DNA of 25,161 nucleotides from Gemmiger_A avium (GCA_019114585.1 DXFE01000013.1:1-25161), one strand, 5' to 3'. Numbered from the stretch's first letter, positions 6,422 through 14,441 are shown. Translations and numbers: made by a program. Notes: generated by a model not told the origin, from the sequence alone.

Positions 6422-7276
6422 ATGTGGATTCTGTTTGCGTTCGGTTCGGCATTTTTTGCCGGTGTCACGGCGATTCTGGCAAAATCCGGCATCCGGAAAA
6501 CCGATTCCGATGTGGCCACCGCAGTGCGCACGGTGGTTGTGCTGGCATTTTCCTGGCTGATGGTGGGGGTTGTGGGTTCCGCGCCCCAGATCACCTCCCT
6601 CTCCGGCAGCACCTGGGCGTTTCTGGTGCTCTCCGGCCTGGCTACCGGGGCCTCCTGGCTGTGCTATTTCCGGGCGCTGCAGCTGGGGGACGTGAACAAG
6701 GTGGTGCCCATCGACAAATGCAGCATCCTGCTCACGGTTCTGCTGGCTTTCTTTTTGCTGGGGGAACCGGTCAGCCCGCTGAAGCTGGCGGGCCTGGCCG
6801 CCATTGCCGCCGGTACGCTGCTGATGGTGACCAAACAGTCCTGCGTCCGCTGCGCCGCCGGCCGTTCCTGGCTGGTTTACGCTGTCCTGTCGGCGATGTT
6901 CGCCGCCTTTACCTCCCTGCTGGGCAAGCTGGGGATTGCCGGGGTGGAATCCAACCTGGGCACCGCCCTGCGCACCGGCGTGGTGCTGGTCATGGCCTGG
7001 ATGATGGTTCTTGTCAAGGGCAAGCGGACGCTGGTACGCCGCATTCCCCGCAATGAACTGGGGTTCATCCTGCTGTCCGGCGTGTCCACCGGGGCCTCCT
7101 GGCTGTGCTACTACCGGGCGCTGCAGCAAGGGCCGGCCAGCGTGGTGGTGCCCATCGATAAGCTGAGTATTCTGGTCACGGTCGCCTTTTCCCGGGTGGT
7201 GTTCGGGGAACGGCTCTCCCGCAAGGCGGCCGTAGGGCTTGCCTGCATCGTGGCGGGCACCCTGCTCATGCTGTAA
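6422..7276 (+). CDS. EamA/DMT-family membrane transporter
   Basis: An integral membrane transporter of 284 residues with about ten hydrophobic helices in two EamA repeats (about 1-140 and 145-284), the normal length for the drug/metabolite transporter superfamily. Each repeat contains TGASWLCYxRALQ followed by VVPIDKxSIL and a GE motif (FFLLGEPVS, VVFGERLS). The glycine-rich ends LAGLAAIAAGTLLMV and AVGLACIVAGTLLML also match. The substrate is not predictable; amino acids or metabolites are usual. The chosen ATG has AGGGGGG (6409-6415) 6 nt upstream. An open frame running back to 6329 overlaps the helicase and has no ribosome binding site. It probably forms an operon with the helicase, though a functional link is not obvious. 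Confidence 0.9.
   Translation: MWILFAFGSAFFAGVTAILAKSGIRKTDSDVATAVRTVVVLAFSWLMVGVVGSAPQITSLSGSTWAFLVLSGLATGASWLCYFRALQLGDVNKVVPIDKCSILLTVLLAFFLLGEPVSPLKLAGLAAIAAGTLLMVTKQSCVRCAAGRSWLVYAVLSAMFAAFTSLLGKLGIAGVESNLGTALRTGVVLVMAWMMVLVKGKRTLVRRIPRNELGFILLSGVSTGASWLCYYRALQQGPASVVVPIDKLSILVTVAFSRVVFGERLSRKAAVGLACIVAGTLLML
6644..6682 (+). repeat. Internal DNA repeat in EamA gene, copy 1
   Basis: This 39-bp stretch matches 7088-7126 at 36 of 39 positions, including 23 identical bases at its start. It encodes the TGASWLCYFRALQ signature of the first EamA domain. Confidence 0.8.
7088..7126 (+). repeat. Internal DNA repeat in EamA gene, copy 2
   Basis: Second copy of the 39-bp stretch at 6644-6682, in frame in the second EamA domain (TGASWLCYYRALQ). 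Only three adjacent bases differ. Confidence 0.8.
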
Positions 7277-7281
7277 AAACA

Positions 7282-7312
7282 AACGCGCAGCCCCTGTGCA
7301 GGGCTGCGCGTT
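7282..7312. terminator. Bidirectional terminator between convergent EamA and YeiH genes
   Basis: AACGCGCAGCCC (7282-7293) pairs perfectly with GGGCTGCGCGTT (7301-7312) around a 7-nt loop. T-runs lie on the plus-strand exit (GTTTTGATT) and, read on the minus strand, on the other side (GTTTGTTTTT). It serves both convergent genes. Confidence 0.85.
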
Positions 7313-7316
7313 TTGA

Positions 7317-8333
7317 TTATCCCAGAAATACCCGGATCAGTACCAGCGCAAACAGAATCTGGCAGGCGCCCACACTCACGCCGTATACCATGGCGCGGGG
7401 GCCCTCGGCGGCCAGATTCCGGAACTTGACCCGCATTCCGATGGCGGCCAGGGCGATGATTTCAAACTGCTGGCTTACCAGCTTGGCAACCGCGGAAACC
7501 GGGGCGGGGATTACGCCCAGGCTGTGCAGGATGGCCATGAGGAAGAACCCGATGATGAACCAGGGTACCCCTGCCTTGACCGCCTTGGTCCCGGCCGCTT
7601 CGCCCCGGGCAAACAGCGGCGTGTCGTCCCGGTCGGCGTTTACCCGGGAGTACACCAGCGCCACCAGCACGATAAACACGATCCGGATGATCTTGAAGAT
7701 GGTGGCGGTTTCCACCACCTCGCCGCCCACCAGCTGGGCCGAAGCGATCACCTGCCCGATGGACTGCAGGGTACCGCCGATCATGGCGGAGGTGTGCAGC
7801 ACCTCATGCTGATACACAAAACCGGTGATCAGAGGCAGCAGAACCATCAGAATGGTGCCGGTCACGTTTACAATGGTGATGGAAATGCCCTTGTCCTTGC
7901 TGTCCGCCTCCACCACCGGGGAAACGGTGGCAATGGCGGAGGAACCGCATACCGCGTTGCCGGCCCCCATCAGCAGGCTGAACTTTTTGCCAAAGCCCAT
8001 ATGCCGCCCGGTCTGGTAGGCGGCCACGATGGTCAGGGCCATCTGGCAGGCGATAAAGGCCAGACCGTTCCAGCCCAGCGCCAGAATATCCCGCAGCAGC
8101 AGGGTTGCACCGGTAAGTACGATGGAGTATTCCAGCAGGCTGCGCTCGGAGAACTTCGTGCCGGAGTCAAAAACCGGACGGTTCAAAAAGGTGTTGCCGC
8201 ACAGGATGCCCAGGCCAATGGCAAAAAGAGCCGCGCCGATGCTGGGGAAGAACTTGGCAATGCCCTGAGCAATCAGAGCGATTACCAGGCAGACGAGAAA
8301 ACCAGGGGCATTTTTGGTGACGAGCTGTTTCAT
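7317..8333 (-). CDS. yeiH: YeiH-family putative sulfate/anion exporter (UPF0324)
   Basis: An integral membrane protein of 338 residues with about ten predicted helices. It shows the conserved features of the YeiH family (PF03601): an N-terminal LFAIGLGILCGN segment, then a region with LLEYSIVLTGATL, a central MGAGNAVCGSSAIATVSPVV motif, and a C-terminal AAIGMRVKFRNLAAEGPRAM segment. Family members are annotated as putative sulfate exporters, but direct transport evidence is thin. The gene is divergent from a CysL/YeiE-like LysR regulator, the same pairing as yeiH-yeiE in enterobacteria, where YeiE responds to sulfite; this supports a sulfur-oxyanion role. The ribosome binding site (AAAGGA) is about 11 nt from the ATG, slightly long. 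Confidence 0.9.
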   Translation of the reverse strand: MKQLVTKNAPGFLVCLVIALIAQGIAKFFPSIGAALFAIGLGILCGNTFLNRPVFDSGTKFSERSLLEYSIVLTGATLLLRDILALGWNGLAFIACQMALTIVAAYQTGRHMGFGKKFSLLMGAGNAVCGSSAIATVSPVVEADSKDKGISITIVNVTGTILMVLLPLITGFVYQHEVLHTSAMIGGTLQSIGQVIASAQLVGGEVVETATIFKIIRIVFIVLVALVYSRVNADRDDTPLFARGEAAGTKAVKAGVPWFIIGFFLMAILHSLGVIPAPVSAVAKLVSQQFEIIALAAIGMRVKFRNLAAEGPRAMVYGVSVGACQILFALVLIRVFLG

Positions 8334-8400
8334 GGATACCGTATTCCTTTCTTTTGGCCGGAGAACCGGAGCGGCATCCCCTGGCTGTATTTTCCAGGAC

Positions 8401-8457
8401 TTGATTATAAACGCAGTTTGCTATAAAATCAAATTAGAAATTATTGCAGATGAATAA
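8401..8457. promoter_or_regulatory. Candidate LysR operators between yeiH-like and LysR genes
   Basis: The 152-bp divergent gap is A/T-rich over 8401-8470. TTATA (8405-8409), 12 nt, TATAA (8422-8426) form a dyad, flanked by TTGAT (8401-8405) and ATCAA (8428-8432) as an offset outer arm. A second dyad is TTATT (8441-8445), 7 nt, AATAA (8453-8457). Both suit LysR-type recognition. I could not fix clean -35/-10 pairs. Confidence 0.4.
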
Positions 8458-8485
8458 GTTAGATTTATAGAAAGGCGGCCGTATT

Positions 8486-9376
8486 ATGCTGGACCCAAAG
8501 CTGCATACCTTTCTTTTACTGGCACAGGATCCCAACACCACCCGCTGTGCGGAAAAACTGCATCTGACCCAGCCCGCCGTCAGCCAGCATATCAAGGCGC
8601 TGGAGGCAGTCTACGGGGTGCAGCTGTTTCAAAAGGAGGGGCGGGGCCTTGTGCTCACCGCCGAGGGACAGCGGCTGGCGCGGTTGTGCCGCCGCCTTGC
8701 CACGATGGACGAACAGATCATGCAGGAAGTACGCCGCCCGGCGCGTCCGGCGCTGCGGTTTGGGGCCACACTTTCCATTGCGGACGGGCTGATGCCCGCC
8801 GTGCTTCCCGCGTTGGTGGATCGCTTTCCCCAGGTGCAGTTCCATATGGTGCAGCAGAACACCCACGCCCTGCTGGAACAGCTGGAGGACGGCCAGCTGG
8901 ATTTTGCCCTGATCGAGGGCAATTTTGAACGCGCCCGCTATGCGCATCAGCCGTTTTACCTCAGCCGGTTTGTGGGCCTGTGCCGTCCGGGCAGCCCGTT
9001 TGCCGCGTTCCGCTGCCTGAAAGATACCCTGGGCGCGCCGCTGATTCTGCGGGAGAAGGGCAGCGGTACCCGGGATATTTTTGAGGGAGAGTGCCGCTCC
9101 CACAACCTGTCGGTGGAGGATTACGCGGAACTGTGCGAGATCGAGCACCTGCCCACCCTGCTGGGGCTGGTGGCGGCGGGCAAGGGAATCACCTTTGCCT
9201 ACGAAGCGGCGGCCCGTTCGCTGCTGGCACAGGGCCTTGTACAGATTATGGAGCTGGAAGACCTGCATTTGGAACGGCCATTCCATTTTGTCTGCCTGCC
9301 GGACAGCCCCCGCGCTGAGTTGCTGACCCAGCTGGCCATTGCGGTGCGGAAAGCTGCCTGCAACTGTTCGCAATAA
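8486..9376 (+). CDS. LysR-family regulator, CysL/YeiE-like
   Basis: A 296-residue LysR-type regulator. The helix-turn-helix lies at about residues 16-40 (TRCAEKLHLTQPAVSQHIKALE), and the effector domain from about 85 to 290. The signature LILREKGSGTRDIFE in the effector domain is characteristic of the CysL/YeiE/CbbR branch, where it lines an anion-binding pocket. It is divergent from the YeiH-type exporter, so it most likely activates that gene in response to a sulfur oxyanion or similar ligand. AGGCGG (8474-8479) precedes the ATG. It is monocistronic and ends at a strong terminator. Family assignment is firm; the ligand is inferred from context. Confidence 0.93.
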   Translation: MLDPKLHTFLLLAQDPNTTRCAEKLHLTQPAVSQHIKALEAVYGVQLFQKEGRGLVLTAEGQRLARLCRRLATMDEQIMQEVRRPARPALRFGATLSIADGLMPAVLPALVDRFPQVQFHMVQQNTHALLEQLEDGQLDFALIEGNFERARYAHQPFYLSRFVGLCRPGSPFAAFRCLKDTLGAPLILREKGSGTRDIFEGECRSHNLSVEDYAELCEIEHLPTLLGLVAAGKGITFAYEAAARSLLAQGLVQIMELEDLHLERPFHFVCLPDSPRAELLTQLAIAVRKAACNCSQ

Positions 9377-9387
9377 GCAAGCCATAA

Positions 9388-9420
9388 GAAAAAGCGGCCC
9401 GCCTGGCGGGCCGCTTTTTC
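9388..9420. terminator. Bidirectional terminator between LysR gene and flavoprotein pseudogene
   Basis: Arms beginning GAAAAAGCGGCCCG (9388-9401) and ending CGGGCCGCTTTTTC (9407-9420) pair perfectly around a 5-nt loop. T5 lies on the plus exit and A5 on the plus-strand entry, so it can work in both directions for the convergent genes. Confidence 0.9.
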
Positions 9421-9431
9421 AAAGGGGAAAA

Positions 9432-10977
9432 TCATCCGGCCAGTTTGGCCGCGTTGGTGCCGGCAATCCGGCCCATGGTGGCGTCAATGCTCAAAGCAAA
9501 GCCGCCGGAATAGCTCATGTTGAAGAACCCGCCGTTGGAGGCTTCGCCCGCCGCGTACAGGCCGGGGATCGCCGTGCCTTCCGGGGTCAGCACTTCGGCA
9601 TTCTCGTTGGTTACAAGTCCTCCCACCGTGCCGAAATAGGTCATGGTCGCCTTGACAGCATACCAGGGGCCTTCCTCCATCTTGATCAGGTAATCGGCGC
9701 CCTTGCCGTAATCCTCGTCCACGCCGTTTTCGCAGAACTGATTGTACCGGTTCATGGAATACCGCAGGTTGGCCGCCGGCATCCGGATCATGTTGGCCAG
9801 TTCATCCAGGCTGTCCGCCTTGTAGGCGTCGCCGCCGTTGGCCATGATCTCGTCAATGTACTGGATATAGCCGGTGCTCTGGGCCTGTTCCTCGTTCAGG
9901 ATCGCCCAGTAGTAACATACTGCAGTCCGTTTTCTCCCAGCCAGGTCAGTGCGTCGTAGGAGTTCTCTGCCAGGGTGCGCACCATGGCTTCGTTGGGATA
10001 CCCTTCCACATAGGTGTCCTTGAAGATACCGGCATTCTGGTTCAGCCGGAAGTTCACATAATCCTCCACATTGCTGCCGTTTTCCGAGGGCACGGCAATG
10101 CCGCCGGCAGCGGTCTGGCTGATGCCGCCCACAAACGGCAGCTTCTCGATCAGAATGACCGAAGCGCCCTCCTGCTGGGCTGCCAGAGCGGCGGAAATAC
10201 CGGTCAGACCGGAACCGGCAACCACCACATCAGCCTCCATGGCAAACTCCTCGGTGCTGGGGGTCTCACCCGCCCGCGCGCTGAACGCATTCACCGCTTC
10301 CTGGCCGCCGGCCTGCTCGATGCAGTCCCGCACCGCGTTCAGGATTGCCTGGCTGGTCATGGTGGCGCCTGCCACGCCGTCCGCATTCACGCTCTGGTGC
10401 TCCACAATCCGCCCGGGCACTGTGTCGATGGCCGCGTCCGAAATGTTGTAGGTCTCGTCGTCGTCCACTACCGTTACGCTCTCGATGGCCTCGTCACTCA
10501 CCGTTACCTCTACGGTCACATCGCTGTGATGGCCGCGGGCGGTGGCGGTGTAGGTTCCGGCGGTCATGGCCTTGCTGTACTCGGCCGTGCCGGCATTTTC
10601 CAGCGCCTGTACATCGCCGCCTGCCTGCTCCACCAGATCCTTTACCGCGGCGATCACCGCTTCACTGGTGATGGTGGCGCCGGCCACGGCGTCTACCTGC
10701 AGCGACTGGGCGTCCACAATCTGCTGAGGCAGATCCTGGATAGCGCCGTCGCTGATTCCTTCCGTCTCGCTGTGGGACGTGACGGTCAGGCTCTCGATGG
10801 CATCTTCGGTAAACACGCCCTCCATGGTGAGGGGCCGTTGCGCCCGTCCACCGTGACGGTGTAGGTGCCCGCCTTATACTGGGCGCCCGAGGATGCCCTG
10901 CTGCTGCCGGAGCTGCAGGCGGTGAAAAGCGATACCGCCAGCACCAGGGCAAGAACGATTGCTGTTGCTCTTTTCAT
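9432..10977 (-). pseudogene. Broken FMN-binding/FAD-dependent reductase lipoprotein gene
   Basis: The gene starts at ATG 10977 with GGAGGT 7 nt upstream and encodes a lipoprotein signal (MKRATAIVLALVLAVSLFTAC, here split as MKRATAIVLA then LVLAVSLFTAC; Cys21). It then runs out of frame near 10831-10834; adding one G to the plus-strand GGGG restores GPLTMEGVFTED. The next frame (to 9896) carries two FMN_bind repeats, each with a VAGAT flavinylation-type motif (AVAGATITSE, GVAGATMTSQ), and the FAD-binding N-terminus (ADVVVAGSGLTGISAALAAQQ, then LIEKLPFVGG). It stops after ENGLQY at about 9917. A third frame resumes at YYWAILNEEQ (about 9912) and continues to 9432 with the C-terminal signature GLYAAGEASNGGFFNMSYSGG. 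Roughly 190 residues of the fumarate/urocanate-reductase-like catalytic core are missing. An intact copy would be a membrane-anchored extracytoplasmic reductase. It is divergent from a TetR gene. Confidence 0.88.
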
Positions 10978-11013
10978 TCTTCTTACCTCCTTTGGGTCTG
11001 GCAACAATTTAAC

Positions 11014-11027
11014 ATACGTGGTATACT
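11014..11027 (+). promoter_or_regulatory. Extended -10 of the TetR gene with overlapping short dyad
   Basis: TGG (11019-11021) followed by TATACT (11022-11027) makes an extended -10 element without a clear -35. The dyad ATAC-GTG-GTAT (11014-11024) overlaps it and could be an autoregulatory TetR operator. A weak promoter for the divergent pseudogene (TTTACC, 17 bp, TTAAAT on the minus strand) overlaps the same bases. Confidence 0.45.
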
Positions 11028-11042
11028 GGGGTAAAGAAGATC

Positions 11043-11077
11043 GGACACATGTCTGAACAACTGTACGCCCTGTGTCC
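11043..11077 (+). repeat. Inverted repeat in the TetR 5' leader
   Basis: GGACACA (11043-11049) and TGTGTCC (11071-11077) are perfect 7-bp inverted repeats separated by 21 nt. They lie between the likely transcription start and the weak ribosome binding site of the TetR gene. They could be an mRNA stem or a split operator. Confidence 0.5.
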
Positions 11078-11089
11078 AGAGAAAGTGCA

Positions 11090-11689
11090 ATGAACGAGAA
11101 TAAAAAGAACATTATCACTACTACCGCCCGTCTGATCCGGGAAAAAGGCTACGAAAACGTAACGGTGCAGGACATCTGCCGGGAAGCGTTCGTGGCCCGC
11201 AGCACCTTCTATTACCAGTTCAAATCCATCGACGATGTGATTGACCAGATGTTCAAATATAACTACTACATCATGACCCAGGAACATCTGGACAGGCTGA
11301 ACGCCTGCGGCGGTCCGTTGGAAAAACTGTTTTATTTCCATCAGCTGAACCTGGCGCTGGTATTGGAAAACGGTGCCGAACTGAGCAAAATCAACATTTC
11401 CAAAAAGGTACGGGATGGTTCGCCCATCGGGATTACCTATGAATATCTGTATTCCACCAACTTTATTGTGCCGTATATCCGCCAGTGTCAGGAGCAGGGG
11501 ATTATCCGTAATCCGGCCCCGGCGGAAAAACTGGCGGAGGTGGTAACCAAAACCATGATCGGGTGCATGATCCGCTGGACGCGGGACGGGGTGAGCTATG
11601 ACCTTACCCGGGACTGCCTGGAAAGCCTGAAATGTGTCTACTGCATCGACGATTCGGTGCCCATCCCCGGCCTGGAGCCGGCGGACTGA
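11090..11689 (+). CDS. TetR-family transcriptional regulator
   Basis: A 199-residue TetR-type regulator. The DNA-binding region (residues 5-50) reads IITTTARLIREKGYENVTVQDICREAFVARSTFYYQFKSIDDVIDQM, split here as IITTTARLIREKGYENV, TVQDICREAFVARSTFYYQF and KSIDDVIDQM. It is followed by a helical effector domain with several Tyr/Phe and Cys residues. The ATG at 11090 is chosen over an in-frame GTG at 11072, although both have poor ribosome binding sites (AGAGAAAG lies near the ATG). The gene is divergent from the broken flavoprotein gene. TetR proteins beside such FMN/FAD reductases usually repress them, so this one probably survives as a regulator whose main target is dead. Confidence 0.9.
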   Translation: MNENKKNIITTTARLIREKGYENVTVQDICREAFVARSTFYYQFKSIDDVIDQMFKYNYYIMTQEHLDRLNACGGPLEKLFYFHQLNLALVLENGAELSKINISKKVRDGSPIGITYEYLYSTNFIVPYIRQCQEQGIIRNPAPAEKLAEVVTKTMIGCMIRWTRDGVSYDLTRDCLESLKCVYCIDDSVPIPGLEPAD

Positions 11690-11707
11690 TTCGGCCCGCA
11701 TAAAAGC

Positions 11708-11745
11708 AAAACGACCTGAACGGCATCAACCGTCCAGGTCGTTTT
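11708..11745. terminator. Bidirectional terminator between TetR and M20 genes
   Basis: AAAACGACCTG (11708-11718) pairs with CAGGTCGTTTT (11735-11745). A shorter inner stem ACGG/CCGT (11720-11723 with 11730-11733) is separated by one mismatch. T4 lies on both exits, serving the two convergent genes. Confidence 0.85.
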
Positions 11746-11756
11746 CAATATGGAAA

Positions 11757-12938
11757 TTATTCGGTGTGGGTCTCCAGCACCCGCAGTACATTGGACACCT
11801 GCAGCTGGATACCCAGGGGGATGCAGCGCTCGTCCGCCCGGAAATGGCAGCTGTGCAGCACACGGCTCTCCGGGTGTTCGGTGTCGCCGCAGCCCAGGTG
11901 GAAGAAGCAGCCAGGCCGTGCGGCGGCAAAGTAGGCGAAGTCCTCCACACCCAGCGAGGGCACATTTTCCGGAATCACATTCTCCTCACCCAGGATACCG
12001 GCGGCCGTCTGGCGCACCAGATCCACCATGTCGTCGTCGTTGATCAGGGGGGAGTAGCTGGGCTGCACAGTAAACTCCGCCCGGCCGCCCATCATGGCGG
12101 CGGTCTGCTCGCAGATGGTGCGCACCCGCTCCCGGGCAAAAAGCCGGGTGTCCGGATCCAGGGTACGGATGATGCCGCTCATCTCCACATAATCCGCAAT
12201 CTGGTTGCGCACGTTGCCGCCCTGGATGGTGCCGAAGCTGCACACCGCCGAATCGGTGGGGCTCACGTTGCGGCTTACCACCGACTGCACCGCTGTCAGG
12301 ATCTGGGCGGCGATCAGAATGGCGTCCACCCCGTCGCTGGGATGGGCCCCATGGCAGGAGCGCCCGTAGATTTTCAGGTTGATCATATCCGACGCCGCGT
12401 ACATCTTGCCGTACTTGACGCCGATCTGCCCGGCGGGCAGGGTCGGGTCAGCGTGCAGGCCCAGCACATAGTCCACGTGCGGGTTTTCCAGCACGCCTTC
12501 CCGGATCATCCGCTCGGCGCCGCCGATGGATTCCTCCGCAGGCTGGAAAAACAGCTTGACGCGGCCGTGCAGCTTCTCCCGCATGCCGGCCAGAACAGCG
12601 GCTGTGCCCCAGAGCACCGCCGTGTGTACATCATGCCCGCAGGCATGCATCACACCCGGTACCTGAGAACGGCAGGCCAGATCCTCGTTTTCTTCCTGGA
12701 TGGGCAGCGCGTCGATGTCCGCCCGCAGGCCCACCGTGGGCCCGTCGAACGCGCCCTCGATCAGCCCCACCAGGCCAGTGTCCGCCACGCCGCGGGTGCA
12801 GGGGATTCCCAGCGCCTCCAGCTTCTGCGCCAGCAGTTCCATGGTGCCGTGTTCCTGCTCCGACAGTTCGGGATGGCTGTGCAGCTGACGGCGCAGCTCA
12901 ATGGCCTCGCGGCCGATTTGTTCCCACATTGCGTCCAC
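11757..12938 (-). CDS. M20-family amidohydrolase (IAA-amino acid hydrolase type)
   Basis: A cytoplasmic metal-dependent hydrolase of 393 residues, normal length for the M20D/AmaA-HipO group that cleaves N-acyl or aryl-acyl amino acids. Visible metal and catalytic residues: Cys100 and His102 in HACGHD, Glu135-Glu136 in PAEES, His162 in GLHAD, and His362 in VLHSCHF. The dimerisation domain inserts at about 180-290 with GAHP (His199). The start is GTG at 12938, preceded by GGGGGCGG; ATG at 12929 is an alternative. It lies 13 nt after the YfcC-type carrier gene and is translated from the same message. The pairing suggests import of an amino-acid conjugate followed by cleavage. The exact substrate is not readable. 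Confidence 0.92.
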   Translation of the reverse strand: MDAMWEQIGREAIELRRQLHSHPELSEQEHGTMELLAQKLEALGIPCTRGVADTGLVGLIEGAFDGPTVGLRADIDALPIQEENEDLACRSQVPGVMHACGHDVHTAVLWGTAAVLAGMREKLHGRVKLFFQPAEESIGGAERMIREGVLENPHVDYVLGLHADPTLPAGQIGVKYGKMYAASDMINLKIYGRSCHGAHPSDGVDAILIAAQILTAVQSVVSRNVSPTDSAVCSFGTIQGGNVRNQIADYVEMSGIIRTLDPDTRLFARERVRTICEQTAAMMGGRAEFTVQPSYSPLINDDDMVDLVRQTAAGILGEENVIPENVPSLGVEDFAYFAAARPGCFFHLGCGDTEHPESRVLHSCHFRADERCIPLGIQLQVSNVLRVLETHTE

Positions 12939-12951
12939 GCGTTCCGCCCCC

Positions 12952-14355
12952 TTACATGCCGGTCATAACCGCGATCTGCAGCAGAATCACCTGGGCTACC
13001 ACCAGGCAGGCAAACAGCTTGCCGAACCACTTGAGCCAGCGGTCATACCGCACGTCGCCCAGGCCGCAGACAATCACAATGCTGCAGGTGGGCCACAGCA
13101 GGTTGGACAGACCGTCGCCGAACTGGAACGCCAGGCAGGCCACCTGACGGCTCAGGCCCAGGCTGTCGGCCAGCGGGGCCATGATGGGCATGGTCGCCGC
13201 CGCCTGACCGGAACCGGAGGGGATGATAAAGTTGATCAGGGTCTGCACCACCAGCATCAGCTGCGCGGAGATAAAGGTGGGGGCGCCCTGCAGCAGATTG
13301 CTCAGGAAATAGATCACGGTGTCCATGATCATGGCGTCCTGCATGATGACCACGATGCCCTTGGCCAGGCCGGTCAGGATGCAGCCCCACAGCACGCCCT
13401 TGGCGCCGGCCAGCATCTCGTCGCAGTACTTGTTGGCGGACCAGCCGTCAATGATGGCGGCCACGGCGGACATGATGATGAACAGGCCGCACAGCTCCTT
13501 GTAGCCCCAGCCCAGTTCGATCAGGCCCACCATCAGGATGATCAGGGTTACCAGCACGTCCAGCAGGATCAGGCCGTGCCGCCAGTTGAACTGGTATTCG
13601 TCCAGCTGGCTGCGGTCAAAGGAGTGCACGCAGGGGTCGCCCAGCACCACCGACTTGGACGGATCCCGGCGTACCTTCTGGGCGTAACGCACCACATAGG
13701 CGATGGCGATGCCCATGAATACCACAAAGCAGACTGCCCGGAACCCCAGCCCGGAGTACAGTTCTACCCCGGCGATGGACTGGGCCACCGCCACGGTGTA
13801 GGGGTTCAGGGTGGCGGCCATGAAACCTACGAACTCACCCAGCGCCACAATGGCAAAGCCGGTCATGGCATCAAAGCCCAGGGCGATCATCAGTCCGACG
13901 ATCAGCGGATAGAAACCGTAAAACTCGCTCAGCATGCCAAAGACCGAGCCGCCCAGACCGAAGATGAGCATCAGCACCGGGATCAGGATCAGGTCCCGGC
14001 TGCCCAGCTTCTGCATGACCCGGCCGATGCCCGCATGGAACGCGCCGGTTTTGACCATGACGCCGAAGGTGGCGGCGCAGGTCAGAATAACAAAGATGAT
14101 ATCAGCCGAGGAGACGCAGCCGGAATACAGGGAAGCAAACAGCCCCAGCAGCCCGGTGGGCACAGCCTCGGATTTGTCTATGTAGTGGAACGTGCCGGAG
14201 ACCGCAACCTCCCGCATGGTACCGTTCACGTCGATGGTTTCGTATTCAAACGCGCCGGAGGGGATAACCCAGGAAAGCACCGCAGCCAGCGCGATGATGA
14301 TAAACACCACCAGCCAGGTATTGAGGCGTTCCTTATTTTTCGTTTTTGTGCCCAT
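12952..14355 (-). CDS. YfcC/DcuC-family membrane carrier
   Basis: An integral membrane transporter of 467 residues with about 12 hydrophobic segments, matching the YfcC group of the DcuC superfamily (PF03606). Features: a short charged cytoplasmic start (MGTKTKNKERLNTW), the first helix ending WVIPSGAFEY (family hallmark IPAGxF), the GSVFGMLSEFYGFYPL loop, and the C-terminal motif INFIIPSGSGQAAATMPIMAPL, with another helix-loop QFGDGLSNLLWPT. Such carriers move amino acids, peptides or their conjugates. AGGAGG lies 9 nt before the ATG. It is first in an operon with the M20 amidohydrolase and is expressed from a well-formed promoter at 14441-14413. Confidence 0.9.
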   Translation of the reverse strand: MGTKTKNKERLNTWLVVFIIIALAAVLSWVIPSGAFEYETIDVNGTMREVAVSGTFHYIDKSEAVPTGLLGLFASLYSGCVSSADIIFVILTCAATFGVMVKTGAFHAGIGRVMQKLGSRDLILIPVLMLIFGLGGSVFGMLSEFYGFYPLIVGLMIALGFDAMTGFAIVALGEFVGFMAATLNPYTVAVAQSIAGVELYSGLGFRAVCFVVFMGIAIAYVVRYAQKVRRDPSKSVVLGDPCVHSFDRSQLDEYQFNWRHGLILLDVLVTLIILMVGLIELGWGYKELCGLFIIMSAVAAIIDGWSANKYCDEMLAGAKGVLWGCILTGLAKGIVVIMQDAMIMDTVIYFLSNLLQGAPTFISAQLMLVVQTLINFIIPSGSGQAAATMPIMAPLADSLGLSRQVACLAFQFGDGLSNLLWPTCSIVIVCGLGDVRYDRWLKWFGKLFACLVVAQVILLQIAVMTGM

Positions 14356-14412
14356 AGTATTGATTCCTCCTGTGGAAAGATTGGGCCGCGGCCGCTGCCG
14401 CGAACTGCCTTT

Positions 14413-14441
14413 ATTTTAGCAAGCCCGGCGTTTGATTGCAA
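14413..14441 (-). promoter_or_regulatory. sigmaA-type promoter of the YfcC-M20 operon
   Basis: On the minus strand, TTGCAA (14441-14436), a 17-bp spacer and TAAAAT (14418-14413) form a near-consensus promoter, leaving a leader of about 50 nt. The -35 lies inside the first GATTGCA repeat. Confidence 0.7.

Noticed and set aside
9432..9845. C-terminal flavoprotein fragment as an independent gene
   Set aside because: No ribosome binding site precedes the internal ATG, and the reading frame continues upstream with homologous-looking sequence. It is the tail of the pseudogene.
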